Source: JAPLKB01 sp964532465
Lineage (GTDB): Bacteria > Desulfobacterota > Syntrophorhabdia > Syntrophorhabdales > Syntrophorhabdaceae
Length of the DNA: 64,000 nucleotides
Assembly: GCA_964532465.1 (NCBI GenBank)
Contig: CAZHHX010000018.1
Coordinates: 6,353-70,352, forward strand
Direction: 5' to 3'
Position numbers and translations under genes: made by a program. The notes below the pieces were generated by a model. It made no database searches, had not been told where the DNA came from, and saw nothing but the letters and a program-made list of their open reading frames with translations. Every line of letters starts with the position of its first letter. Positions within the stretch are counted from its first letter, which is position 1. This document shows, one piece after another, positions 32,899 to 40,679 of this stretch.

Positions 32899-34524
32899 CT
32901 ACAATTTAAACTCACTTACCGCTATTTCCATAGTCTCTGATAAATCTGATAATTGTACTGATGACTGCGCGACATTCTCAGCAGAGGCGCATGTGTCTTT
33001 TGAGATTGATGCTATATGCTCTATGTCCTTACTTATTTCCTCAGAGGTTGCCGACATTTCTTCTGTCGCAGAGGCAATCTCCTGCACCATGACCTGAAGT
33101 TCGTCGGCGCTTACCACGATATCCTGAAGAGCGGACCCGGCTTTTATCACGAGTTCCACGCCAAGGTTCACATTATTTGTGGCATTTTCCATAGAATTGA
33201 CTGCCATAGAGACTTCGTCCTGAATGCCCTTTATCATTTGGCCGATTTCTGAAGTTGAATGGGCGGTTCTCTCTGCAAGCTTTCTCACCTCATCGGCAAC
33301 TACTGCAAATCCTCTTCCCTGGTCTCCCGCGCGCGCTGCTTCTATTGCCGCATTTAGGGCTAAAAGATTTGTCTGATCTGCGATGTCATTGATAACATTT
33401 ACGATATCGCCTATCTGTTTTGATCGTTCGCCAAGGGATTTCACAAAGTTTCCGGAATCATCAACAATCCTGGCAATTTCCTTCACTTTCTGCACTGATT
33501 TTGTGACTATCTGATCCCCTTCTTTTGCCACCATTACTGTATTTGAAGCAGATTTTGCGATATTATTCACGTTTTGTGCAATATCCAGGATGGTCTGGGA
33601 CATTTCTTCCGAGGCTGTAGCAACCTGCGAGGATCTGCTTGCCTGCTCGTTTGATCCTGCAGACATCTGCCCGGCGCCGGAATTCATCTCCTGGGCTGCC
33701 GACGATATTTGATTTGCAGCCGACTTCATGTCTGTTACAACGGTTCGCCACTGCTTTTTGAGGCTTATCAGGGCATCTTTTACTACATTGAATTCATCTT
33801 TTGTTGCACCTCCGAGGTCTACCGCAAGGTCTCCATCGGCAAACCTTGTAGTCAGATAAGCGATACGGCTAATAGGCCGGAGTATGGACCTCGTTATCAA
33901 AAAGGCTGCCGCAGTGCCTATCGCCATTGATATAAAACCGCATATGAAAAGAAATATTTTTGCCCCGTTGTTGCTGTCCATAATCCCCTCAAGGCTTGTT
34001 TTCAAACCTTGATTCTGGTGCCGGACCATCTCATCCAGAGCGCTGATAAGCTCCTTCGATGCAGGCGCTGCCTCGTTCAAATATTTTTGTGAAGCTTCCG
34101 TATTGTTCCCACCTGCGCCAAAATCTATGATCTGATTATTTATTGCCTGAGCTTTTTCAAGCAGCACTTTGCACTTCCCGGTTATTGCTTTCCCTTTGTC
34201 GGTTGTTTCAAATTTTTCAAGCTTATCAATCTCTTCTTTGTACATCTTTGTTTTTGCTGTTATATTCTCTTTTTCCCTGTTTAATGTACTACTGTCCTTT
34301 TCTGACGCAATAATTGCCAATGAGTTTTGCACACTGTGAACGGCATTGATTATTTTCTGTAATATTATTGTTTTTTCGTAGACAACATTTAAGATTTCAT
34401 TTGTTCTGTTGCTTACGTTCCCCAAGCCAGCGAAAGAGATAACACAAATAAGAACAACAAAAAATATGCACATCCCGAATGAGGTATACAGACGTTTTTT
34501 AATGCTTATATTTCGTAAATCCAT
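32899..34524 (-). CDS. Methyl-accepting chemotaxis protein
   Basis: A 541-residue chemoreceptor. TM1 is about 13-33, then a four-helix-bundle sensor (about 35-185) in the periplasm, TM2 about 188-212, a HAMP domain (about 212-265) and a long signalling coiled-coil. The hairpin tip contains NLLALNAAIEAARAGDQGRG and FAVVADEVRKLAERT, the CheA/CheW contact. It implies a motile cell, though no che or fli genes are here. GGGGG precedes the ATG. A possible FliA-type promoter lies upstream. It stands alone in its unit. Confidence 0.95.
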   Translation of the reverse strand: MDLRNISIKKRLYTSFGMCIFFVVLICVISFAGLGNVSNRTNEILNVVYEKTIILQKIINAVHSVQNSLAIIASEKDSSTLNREKENITAKTKMYKEEIDKLEKFETTDKGKAITGKCKVLLEKAQAINNQIIDFGAGGNNTEASQKYLNEAAPASKELISALDEMVRHQNQGLKTSLEGIMDSNNGAKIFLFICGFISMAIGTAAAFLITRSILRPISRIAYLTTRFADGDLAVDLGGATKDEFNVVKDALISLKKQWRTVVTDMKSAANQISSAAQEMNSGAGQMSAGSNEQASRSSQVATASEEMSQTILDIAQNVNNIAKSASNTVMVAKEGDQIVTKSVQKVKEIARIVDDSGNFVKSLGERSKQIGDIVNVINDIADQTNLLALNAAIEAARAGDQGRGFAVVADEVRKLAERTAHSTSEIGQMIKGIQDEVSMAVNSMENATNNVNLGVELVIKAGSALQDIVVSADELQVMVQEIASATEEMSATSEEISKDIEHIASISKDTCASAENVAQSSVQLSDLSETMEIAVSEFKL

Positions 34525-34587
34525 TTTAATTTACCCCCTGCATCTTCATTGTGCTATAGCATTCAACATTGCAGCCCATTTGTAATG

Positions 34588-34614
34588 TTATCGTTTTTCT
34601 TTAAATATTCTTAA
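34588..34614 (-). promoter_or_regulatory. Possible sigma-28 (FliA-type) promoter of the chemoreceptor gene
   Basis: On the minus strand, AACGATAA (34588-34595) has the conserved CGATAA of FliA -10 sites, with a weak TTAAGAAT -35 eleven bases before it. Chemoreceptor genes are often FliA-dependent. The -35 match is poor. Confidence 0.3.
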
Positions 34615-34738
34615 GTTAATACATGGAATATTCGGGAAGATGCTCTGAGGATAAAAGCTATCCCAACAAGTTAATATTGCATAAAAATTAAAAAAACAAC
34701 AATATCCTGTGTCAGGATAGCGGTTAAGCATAGTATGA

Positions 34739-35128
34739 CTAAGGATTTACAGCAACCCAGGCCCTATGAGAAGGAATCCATTTACCGTCTACCCATTGAC
34801 CGGGTACGGTAACCCACTGGCCGGGAGGGTTCTCGCCTCTGTATTGTCCTGAGACTCCTGGATCCGGATAGGCATAGACAGGCTGGGGAACTGGGTTGAC
34901 ATACACAACGGGCGGTGAATAAGTATATACAGGAGGGGGAACATACCATGGGCCCACAAAGGCCGGTCCTACATAAACTCTGGGACGATACCACCCGTGT
35001 GATCTGTAAGGATCCCATCCGCCATGATACCTACCCCCTCCTCTCCAGGCGAAACTTGCAACGGGTAGGATAAGTGAGATTCCAAAAATAATAATCAAAG
35101 CTGCTAATATCTTTTTTCTCATTTTCAT
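34739..35128 (-). CDS. Small secreted Pro/Tyr/Gly-rich protein with PPGQWVTV C-terminal motif (paralogue A)
   Basis: A 129-residue exported protein with signal peptide (1-26, cleavage about ASFA). The mature chain begins Gly/Arg/Tyr-rich (WRGGGRYHGGWDPYRSHGWY), continues Pro/Tyr/Val-rich, and ends PPGQWVTVPGQWVDGKWIPS followed by HRAWVAVNP. Two W-rich GQWV repeats suggest a surface or periplasmic module of the YXWGXW/PGQWV type. Start ATG 35128 or 35122 (AAGG fits the latter better). The gene at 35361 shares the C-terminal block and the same promoter architecture. No biochemical role known. Confidence 0.8.
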   Translation of the reverse strand: MKMRKKILAALIIIFGISLILPVASFAWRGGGRYHGGWDPYRSHGWYRPRVYVGPAFVGPWYVPPPVYTYSPPVVYVNPVPQPVYAYPDPGVSGQYRGENPPGQWVTVPGQWVDGKWIPSHRAWVAVNP

Positions 35129-35174
35129 CACCTTTTTTCAGCCCTGTGACAGGCATATTTGTTTATTATAGGAT

Positions 35175-35190
35175 AGCAATAAGCATACCG
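35175..35190 (-). promoter_or_regulatory. Sigma-54 (-24/-12) promoter of paralogue A
   Basis: The minus strand reads CGGTATGCTTATTGCT: GG and GC exactly ten bases apart, with TTGCT at -12 as in the RpoN consensus TGGYAYRNNNNTTGCW. The predicted start leaves a leader of about 33 bases. Confidence 0.65.
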
Positions 35191-35264
35191 GTCAATAAAA
35201 AATTGCAACATACTGTATTTGTTATATAACAAAATATCAAAGTATGGACAATAAAAGAAAATAA

Positions 35265-35292
35265 TGTCGAAAAAGACATGGAATGTTCGACA
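35265..35292. promoter_or_regulatory. Palindromic upstream activator site, TGTCGAA-N14-TTCGACA
   Basis: Perfect 7-bp arms lie 75-100 bp upstream of the sigma-54 promoter of paralogue A. The same arms occur upstream of paralogue B at 35982-36007. This position is usual for a bacterial enhancer-binding protein. Confidence 0.65.
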
Positions 35293-35360
35293 AAATTGTT
35301 GTTTTATCATGTGCTGTCCTAATGTTTTCAAAATCATCCGAGTTATAGTCAAATGTCCTG

Positions 35361-35828
35361 TTATGGATTAACGGGTACCCATGCATTATGGGCCGGTATC
35401 CACTGGCCGTTTACCCATTGTCCCTGTACGGTAACCCACTGTCCGGGAGGCGCATCCTGGTTATAGGACGTTCCGTATGTATATGGCTGAACATAGGCAG
35501 GTGATCCGGATGAAGGAACGTTGTAGACAGCTTGCCGGGTAGGTGTGTATCCCGGTTGAGACATGGCGCTGATGAGAATGGCGCCAAGCACAATACCGCC
35601 CAGTGCTGCTCCTGCGATAAGCAAACCGTTGTTGTTGTCGTTTGATCTCACAGAGCGGACATTATTGTAAGGATGGGGTGTCTGCCGCTCATAACGGTTG
35701 TAGTTGTTTACTGCCGCATGCTTGTAATCGCCCCGGCCACGGTCAAAAGAACTGCTATAGCTCACGGAAGGGTTCCCGATCATAATCCCCATTAATAAAA
35801 CCAGTGCAATTACAATGATTTTTTTCAT
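35361..35828 (-). CDS. Small secreted protein with PPGQWVTV C-terminal motif (paralogue B)
   Basis: A 155-residue exported protein starting MKKIIVIALVLLMGIMIGNP (signal peptide to about 25). GGAGG precedes ATG 35828; the longer reading is rejected. The mature part is Asn/Arg/Tyr-rich, then has a hydrophobic Gly/Ala segment (LLIAGAALGGIVLGAILISA) that may cross or insert in a membrane. It ends PPGQWVTVQGQWVNGQWIPA followed by HNAWVPVNP, nearly the same as paralogue A. The pair probably arose by duplication, with the N-terminal halves diverged. It is co-regulated with A through a sigma-54 promoter and palindrome. Confidence 0.82.
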   Translation of the reverse strand: MKKIIVIALVLLMGIMIGNPSVSYSSSFDRGRGDYKHAAVNNYNRYERQTPHPYNNVRSVRSNDNNNGLLIAGAALGGIVLGAILISAMSQPGYTPTRQAVYNVPSSGSPAYVQPYTYGTSYNQDAPPGQWVTVQGQWVNGQWIPAHNAWVPVNP

Positions 35829-35881
35829 TTCCAACCTCCACAAATTATTTTGCAAATATTTCCGATCATATACATAAACAA

Positions 35882-35897
35882 AGCAATATCTGTACCA
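35882..35897 (-). promoter_or_regulatory. Sigma-54 (-24/-12) promoter of paralogue B
   Basis: The minus strand reads TGGTACAGATATTGCT, matching the RpoN consensus TGGYAYRNNNNTTGCW at every fixed position. The leader to the GGAGG/ATG is about 43 bases. Confidence 0.78.
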
Positions 35898-35981
35898 TAA
35901 TCTACAATGCATGCATCTCTATATAATAGTTTATGATTTTAGATATCTCTGTCTTTAGTAGCTTAGATTTATATGCAAAAC

Positions 35982-36007
35982 TGTCGAAATACATATGCTA
36001 TTCGACA
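35982..36007. promoter_or_regulatory. Palindromic upstream activator site, TGTCGAA-N12-TTCGACA
   Basis: Perfect 7-bp arms about 85-110 bp upstream of the sigma-54 promoter of paralogue B, matching the site at 35265-35292 with a spacer two bases shorter. Confidence 0.68.
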
Positions 36008-36123
36008 AAAATGGTTATCATCTCTTCCACCGCATGTAATAAGAACTGAATAATACTGTCCTTCATACTGCCCTTGCTGTACTTTCAAAAAGCAGGAATC
36101 AAGGCGATAACAAAATTACTTCT

Positions 36124-36152
36124 TTGACAAATTTTAAAACATGTTCTAATAT
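36124..36152 (+). promoter_or_regulatory. Consensus sigma-70 promoter of galT, giving a leaderless transcript
   Basis: TTGACA (36124-36129), 17 bases, and TAATAT (36147-36152). The first transcribed base would be at or next to the A of ATG 36160. There is no ribosome site. Confidence 0.7.
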
Positions 36153-36159
36153 TCATATT

Positions 36160-37137
36160 ATGGCGGAATTGAGAAAAGACCCTGTGGCAGGCAACTGGAT
36201 AGTTACCGGCCACAAAGGACCTGAAAGCAGCTCGGTAGGGATTTGCCCTTTTTGTCCCGGTAATGAACATCTTACCCCTAAAGCAATCAGAGAATACAAA
36301 GATGTTGACGGCTCATGGCTTATGCGTTGTTTTCCGGCAGCAAATTCTGTTTTTGTCATAGAAGCTGTTGAAAATAAGAGGGCTGAAGGGCTTTATGATA
36401 AAATGGACAATGTTGGGGCACATGAAATCATTGTTGAAAACAGGTCACATACAAAGACCATGTCGGATTTTACGGATAAAGAACTGTTATTGCTATTGGA
36501 AGTCTACATGGAAAGGATTTCCGATTTAAAGAAGGACAAAAGGTTTAAAAATATACAGGTATTCAAAAATCACGGGGAACTTGCAGGTTCGCATATGTTT
36601 CATCCTCATTCCCATCTCCTTGCGACGCCCATGATGGCTGCAAGGCTTGAACTTGAGATTATCAATTCAAAAAATTATTATCAGCAAAAACAGAGATGTT
36701 TGCTCTGCGATATAATAAATCAGGAAATAAAGCAGAACAAAAGAGTGGTCAGCATGAATTCCGGTTTTATTGCAATATGCCCTTTTGCCTCAAGATTTCC
36801 TTTTGAGGTCTGGATCCTGCCGAGGATGCATAGCGAAAGCTTTGAACAAATGCGGAAGGATGATGCAAAACTCCAGCTTGTCAGTATTATGCTGGATATT
36901 ATGAGAAGGATTGAAAAATTGACAAATGCCTATACGCTGGTGATTCACACATCGCCGAATATATACAAAACAGATTTTCAAAAGGAAGAGTTACCGATAA
37001 GCGAATACTTTCATTGGCATATCGAGATACTTCCCATGGACCAGAAATCTTCCAAATATAAGCGGGAAGATGAATTTTATGTCACCTCAATTACACCGGA
37101 AGAAGCAGCCAGCACATTAAAAGAACAGACTACTTAG
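36160..37137 (+). CDS. galT: Galactose-1-phosphate uridylyltransferase family protein
   Basis: A 325-residue HIT-superfamily nucleotidyltransferase, MAELRKDPVAGNWIVTGHKG. It has the zinc Cys pair in GICPFCPGNE, the second domain CLLCDII, the HPH motif in SHMFHPHSHLLATP (nucleophilic His) and a C-terminal EYFHWHIEILP. It exchanges UMP between UDP-glucose and galactose-1-phosphate in the Leloir pathway, or does a related sugar-phosphate exchange. ATG 36160 is selected; the upstream TTG at 36124 is the -35 box of the promoter. There is no Shine-Dalgarno site, so initiation is probably leaderless. No galK/E are nearby. Confidence 0.85.
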   Translation: MAELRKDPVAGNWIVTGHKGPESSSVGICPFCPGNEHLTPKAIREYKDVDGSWLMRCFPAANSVFVIEAVENKRAEGLYDKMDNVGAHEIIVENRSHTKTMSDFTDKELLLLLEVYMERISDLKKDKRFKNIQVFKNHGELAGSHMFHPHSHLLATPMMAARLELEIINSKNYYQQKQRCLLCDIINQEIKQNKRVVSMNSGFIAICPFASRFPFEVWILPRMHSESFEQMRKDDAKLQLVSIMLDIMRRIEKLTNAYTLVIHTSPNIYKTDFQKEELPISEYFHWHIEILPMDQKSSKYKREDEFYVTSITPEEAASTLKEQTT

Positions 37138-37151
37138 CTTCCGAATAGAAA

Positions 37152-37409
37152 TTACTTAAGATAAAGAAATCCGATTAATCCACAGACAATCCCGATGATT
37201 AGCGCTAAGAAGCCGCCCAATGTACTGCCTGCATAAAACATGTATACAAAGAAAAACAGCGCAATAATCAAAAGAATGATTGCTTTAACCCGTTCCTTGC
37301 TGTTTCCTTTTTTTGCGTTATTCCGGGCGGATTTGCCGCCTTTCTCAGGTTTATTGTTCTTCTCTGATTTAACACTTTTCTTTTTTTCTTTCTTATTTTT
37401 CATATTCAC
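37152..37409 (-). CDS. Small membrane protein with lysine-rich N-terminus
   Basis: An 85-residue protein. The first 40 residues are almost only Lys, Glu, Asn, Ser and Gly (KKEKKKSVKSEKNNKPEKGG). Two hydrophobic segments follow (VKAIILLIIALFFFVYMFYA and LGGFLALIIGIVCGLIGFLY). It overlaps the alpha/beta hydrolase gene by four bases and is its downstream partner. Family and function are not recognised. The basic tail could bind nucleic acid or the membrane surface. Confidence 0.65.
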   Translation of the reverse strand: MNMKNKKEKKKSVKSEKNNKPEKGGKSARNNAKKGNSKERVKAIILLIIALFFFVYMFYAGSTLGGFLALIIGIVCGLIGFLYLK

Positions 37410-38218
37410 CTGATTATCGTATACTTTTCAAAAAATTTCATTAATCCATTTTTATATATTGAATTTGAGAGGAGAAAACCATCATTATGTCCGCCCCTGA
37501 TTTCCAGAAAATACTTAGGTTGAGATGCCTTTTCGTAGAGCATCCTGCCATGCTGAAAGGGAACTATTTCATCATCCGGACTGTGGATAATGAGTTTATG
37601 AGACTTTATCATGTCTATTTTGCTTATAGTGGAATATTGGTATTTTGACAGGAGTTTTACAGGCAGCCACGGGTAAAGTTTTACTCCAAGATCAGGCATG
37701 GATGTAAAGCCTGATTCTATAATCAAGGCATCAGGGTTCTTCCTTAAAGCAATCTCTGCGGCTACTGCGCTGCCAAGCGAATGGCCGTAAACAACAATCT
37801 TTTCAGGGAGATTTCCTTGTTGTATCAGATAGTCCCAGGCAGCCTCCGCGTCAAGATAGGTACCCTCCTCTGACGGCTTGTCTTCGCTTTTACCGTAACC
37901 TCTGTAATCAAAAACCAGGACACTAAAGTTCATCTCATGAAAAATCCTTATATACTCTATTAAATTTGATACATTTCCCGCATTTCCATGACAGAAAAGA
38001 ATAATGCCTTTCTCCAATTTTACAGGGATATACCACCCGGATATCTTTATATTGTCTTTTGTCTTAAAATTGACCTCACTGTAATCAAGATTTATGCTTG
38101 ACGGAGTTTTCAAAATCTCTTTTTCGGGGAAGTAGATCATGCTGTCCTGCGTGAAGTACATGGTCCCCATGATAATAGAATAGGCAATTATCAGTATCAT
38201 TCCGGCAGAAGCCGCCAT
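37406..38218 (-). CDS. Membrane-anchored alpha/beta hydrolase (BEM46/ABHD13-like)
   Basis: A 270-residue serine hydrolase with one N-terminal membrane helix (about 5-22). Catalytic Ser is in VVYGHSLGSAVAAEIA, Asp in HSPDDEIVPF and His in IRGGHNDGF; the oxyanion region is LFCHGNAGN and DYRGYGKSE precedes the nucleophile. This pattern matches the BEM46/ABHD13 family of acyl hydrolases. Substrate unknown. ATG 38218 is chosen since AAGGA lies eight bases upstream; TTG 38263 would add 15 residues. It is translationally coupled to the small membrane protein gene. Confidence 0.85.
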   Translation of the reverse strand: MAASAGMILIIAYSIIMGTMYFTQDSMIYFPEKEILKTPSSINLDYSEVNFKTKDNIKISGWYIPVKLEKGIILFCHGNAGNVSNLIEYIRIFHEMNFSVLVFDYRGYGKSEDKPSEEGTYLDAEAAWDYLIQQGNLPEKIVVYGHSLGSAVAAEIALRKNPDALIIESGFTSMPDLGVKLYPWLPVKLLSKYQYSTISKIDMIKSHKLIIHSPDDEIVPFQHGRMLYEKASQPKYFLEIRGGHNDGFLLSNSIYKNGLMKFFEKYTIIR

Positions 38219-38477
38219 CTTTTTTATCCTTGATATATTAAAGCTCTGTGGTTGTCCTTCCAAACCTGTCCTGTAAGATTCTATTATTTATTAATTTGCA
38301 TTATTGAATGTTTTATGCTGTTAAACCGGCTATTTTTTTAATAATTTTAAGTCTGTGGGCTTACACTTCAAGTGTCTCCATACACCCTTGCCCACATTCA
38401 GTCCGTCATCCTTTTTGATCCATTTGCGACAGACATAGCAGATATCTTTTTTATATTCCTCAAATAAGGGTTCCTGA

Positions 38478-39173
38478 ATGTATAAGACATTCGTTTTTTT
38501 GCGCATGGCAGATATCTCTTATGCAATGATAAACCCGGAAGAATATAAATGCAAGATTAAAGCAAACGACGGCAGGGTATATGCAAAAAGTGTAACAATC
38601 CAGGTCGACAAAAACTATCAAAAGGGCATTGCCAATTATCCTCACCTTATTATTATGTTCTACCCGACTCGGTATGTTATGCCTTGGAGATTGAGGAACG
38701 GAAGAGATATATTGATGCGCCCTCTCAGGGCCGAAGATGAGCCGCTGATTAAAGAAATGATGTCTACATTGTCCAAAGAAACACTGCGGTTAAGGTTTTT
38801 TGTGGCCATGGAAATTGACCACAGAATGCTCATGAATTTTTGTAACACTGATTATGACAGAGAAATTGCTATTGTTGCTGAGTTAAATGAAGGCGACAAA
38901 AAGAAGATTATCGGCGGCGGACGCCTCATCGTCGAACCGGATTCCGGGAGCGGTCAATTTGCTTTGTCTGTCCATGACGACTTTCAAAAACAGGGTCTGG
39001 GAGAAAAATTCCTCGATATTACTATAGGGATAGCGCAGGACAAAGGATTGCAGGAGATTTACGGAATTGTGCTTACCGAGAATGAAAAAATGTTGAAGCT
39101 GAGCAGGAAAATGGGGTTTAAATTGGAAAGGCTGCCGGATGGTATTACCAGAGTCAGTCCAGGGCTTGATTAA
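38478..39173 (+). CDS. GNAT acetyltransferase, stand-alone version of the ACS-GNAT module
   Basis: A 231-residue protein. The segment YPTRYVMPWRLRNGRDILMR (about 62-81) is the typical start of the GNAT domain that is fused to NDP-forming acyl-CoA synthetases (Pat-type lysine acetyltransferases). The acetyl-CoA loop is DDFQKQGLGEKFLDITI (Q/RxxGxG/A pattern). The N-terminal 60 residues are not GNAT and not recognised. It may acetylate metabolic enzymes such as acyl-CoA synthetases, like the one at 55247. AAGGG lies seven bases before ATG 38478. Confidence 0.8.
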   Translation: MYKTFVFLRMADISYAMINPEEYKCKIKANDGRVYAKSVTIQVDKNYQKGIANYPHLIIMFYPTRYVMPWRLRNGRDILMRPLRAEDEPLIKEMMSTLSKETLRLRFFVAMEIDHRMLMNFCNTDYDREIAIVAELNEGDKKKIIGGGRLIVEPDSGSGQFALSVHDDFQKQGLGEKFLDITIGIAQDKGLQEIYGIVLTENEKMLKLSRKMGFKLERLPDGITRVSPGLD

Positions 39174-39289
39174 AAATGCCCGGAAGGCGCCAAATTCCAG
39201 TATTTTAATCGTTTAATTCAACAGATTCTACTCATTTTGTGAGAAAAATGATAGTATCTCAAAAAGTGACATAATTAAGGACTAACGCA

Positions 39290-39883
39290 ATGTGTAAAGA
39301 TCCCAAAACACCTCGCCTGAACAGTACCGAATTGCCTATTTTCCGGTTAGCCAAGCCTTATTTGCAAACAAGAAATAATGAATCTCATACGCTGGATGCG
39401 GTAGGGTTCGCTTTCAGGTTGCTTAAAATATACGGGGCTGAGAGGGCTGTGGTTATCCCGGCCATGATTCTGCACGATGTTGGATGGTGCACTGTTTCTG
39501 AAGAAATTATTGAAAAGGCATGTCGAGCTAATCCGGATAAAATTCTCCTCAGAATTCACGAAGAAGAAAGCTTGAAAATTGCGAGAGAAATCCTTAAAAA
39601 AATTGACTATGATGTAATAAGAACAACTGAAATCCTTAAAATAATTGACGGCCACGACACCCGGAGTGAAGCCTTTTCAATCAATGATCAAATCGTACAG
39701 GATTCGGATAAGCTGACCCGTTATGCAGGAAATTTCCGGTTTCTGGCTCAACGGTTTCCAATAATACCTGAGAAATTTGCCGTATCGTTGGAACGATTAA
39801 TTGACAAATGGTTTTTCCTCCCGAATTCTAAAGAAATTGCTAGAACGGAACTTGCTCAGCGTCGTAAAGAAATGGATATTTAG
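39290..39883 (+). CDS. HD-domain phosphohydrolase
   Basis: A 197-residue protein with an HD domain. The His ligand is in NESHTLDAV, the HD doublet in AMILHDVGWC, a further metal ligand in IIDGHDTR, and the terminal Asp in IVQDSDKLTRY. It probably hydrolyses a nucleotide or other phosphate with a divalent metal; the substrate cannot be told. AAGGA lies about nine bases before the ATG. Its stop codon falls in the left arm of the compact palindrome at 39877-39917, which may act as its terminator. Confidence 0.82.
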   Translation: MCKDPKTPRLNSTELPIFRLAKPYLQTRNNESHTLDAVGFAFRLLKIYGAERAVVIPAMILHDVGWCTVSEEIIEKACRANPDKILLRIHEEESLKIAREILKKIDYDVIRTTEILKIIDGHDTRSEAFSINDQIVQDSDKLTRYAGNFRFLAQRFPIIPEKFAVSLERLIDKWFFLPNSKEIARTELAQRRKEMDI

Positions 39884-39917
39884 TTGCCATCCGGAAACCC
39901 AGGATGGCAACTAAATA
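39877..39917. repeat. 16-bp perfect hairpin related to the 26054 MITE ends
   Basis: TATTTAGTTGCCATCC pairs perfectly with GGATGGCAACTAAATA around a 9-base loop. TTAGTTGCCATCCGGAAA differs by one base from the 26054 element terminus. It looks like a minimal or collapsed copy and may serve as a terminator for the HD gene. Confidence 0.75.
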
Positions 39918-39985
39918 TAAACGCGCTGAAAAATCATTTCAAAGCCTTTTATTATCAAAATATTTTAAATTAATAATTTTTACTA

Positions 39986-39991
39986 TATAAT
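39986..39991 (+). promoter_or_regulatory. -10 element directly before the response-regulator start (leaderless)
   Basis: TATAAT ends seven bases before ATG 39999, so transcription should begin at or next to the start codon. The -35 (TTTAAA, 16-bp spacer) is weak. No ribosome site is present. Confidence 0.5.
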
Positions 39992-39998
39992 AAATAGC

Positions 39999-40679
39999 AT
40001 GAAGATATTATTAGTAGAAGATGAAGAAAAGGTGGCTGGCTTTATAAGCAAAGGACTGGAGGAAGAAGGGTACGACGTAGAAATTGCTTATAACGGCAGA
40101 ACAGGACTTGAGCTCTTAAGTGAGCGTGCCTACGATATTGTCCTTCTCGACCTCATGATACCGGAAGTGGACGGGCTTGAACTTCTCGGCAGTATGCGTG
40201 CATGGGGCGTTGACACCCCCGTATTGATAATCACAGCAAAAACTTCAAAAGAAGATGTTATAAAAGGACTTGATGCAGGCAGTGATGATTATCTTACGAA
40301 ACCCTTTTCCTTTGATGAGCTTCTTGCAAGGGTAAGAGCGTTATTAAGAAGAAGCAAAAAGGCGGATGCCCATATCCTTGAGTATAAAGATCTGGTTTTA
40401 AACCCCTATAGCAGAAAAATGAACATAGCCTCTAAAGAGGCGGAATTGACTGAAAAAGAGTATATGATATTGGAATACATGTTGAAAAACAAGGAAAAGC
40501 CCTTAAACAGAAAGGAAATTGCGGAATACGCATGGCAGAATGCAAACGATTCAACTAATATTGTGGATGTTTATGTCAATTTTCTCAGAAAGAAAATGGA
40601 ATCTTTATCTTCGAAGAAATATATTCACACTGTCAGGGGTATTGGTTACATTCTGAAAGAAGAAAATGAAAAAGATTAA
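39999..40679 (+). CDS. OmpR-family response regulator
   Basis: A 226-residue DNA-binding regulator. The receiver domain (1-115) has the acidic pair in LLVEDEEKVA, phospho-acceptor D51 in DIVLLDLMIPEVDG, T in LIITAKT and Lys in DYLTKPFSFDEL. The winged helix (about 130-225) has the usual LTEKEYMILEYMLKN and VDVYVNFLRKKM. The histidine kinase gene follows with a 14-bp overlap, and an HtrA protease gene comes next, so the system likely senses envelope stress as CpxRA does. Initiation appears leaderless. Confidence 0.95.
   Translation: MKILLVEDEEKVAGFISKGLEEEGYDVEIAYNGRTGLELLSERAYDIVLLDLMIPEVDGLELLGSMRAWGVDTPVLIITAKTSKEDVIKGLDAGSDDYLTKPFSFDELLARVRALLRRSKKADAHILEYKDLVLNPYSRKMNIASKEAELTEKEYMILEYMLKNKEKPLNRKEIAEYAWQNANDSTNIVDVYVNFLRKKMESLSSKKYIHTVRGIGYILKEENEKD

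Noticed and set aside
36124..36159. TTG start giving a longer GalT
   Set aside because: The TTG is the first part of a TTGACA -35 box with a perfect 17-bp spacer to TAATAT.
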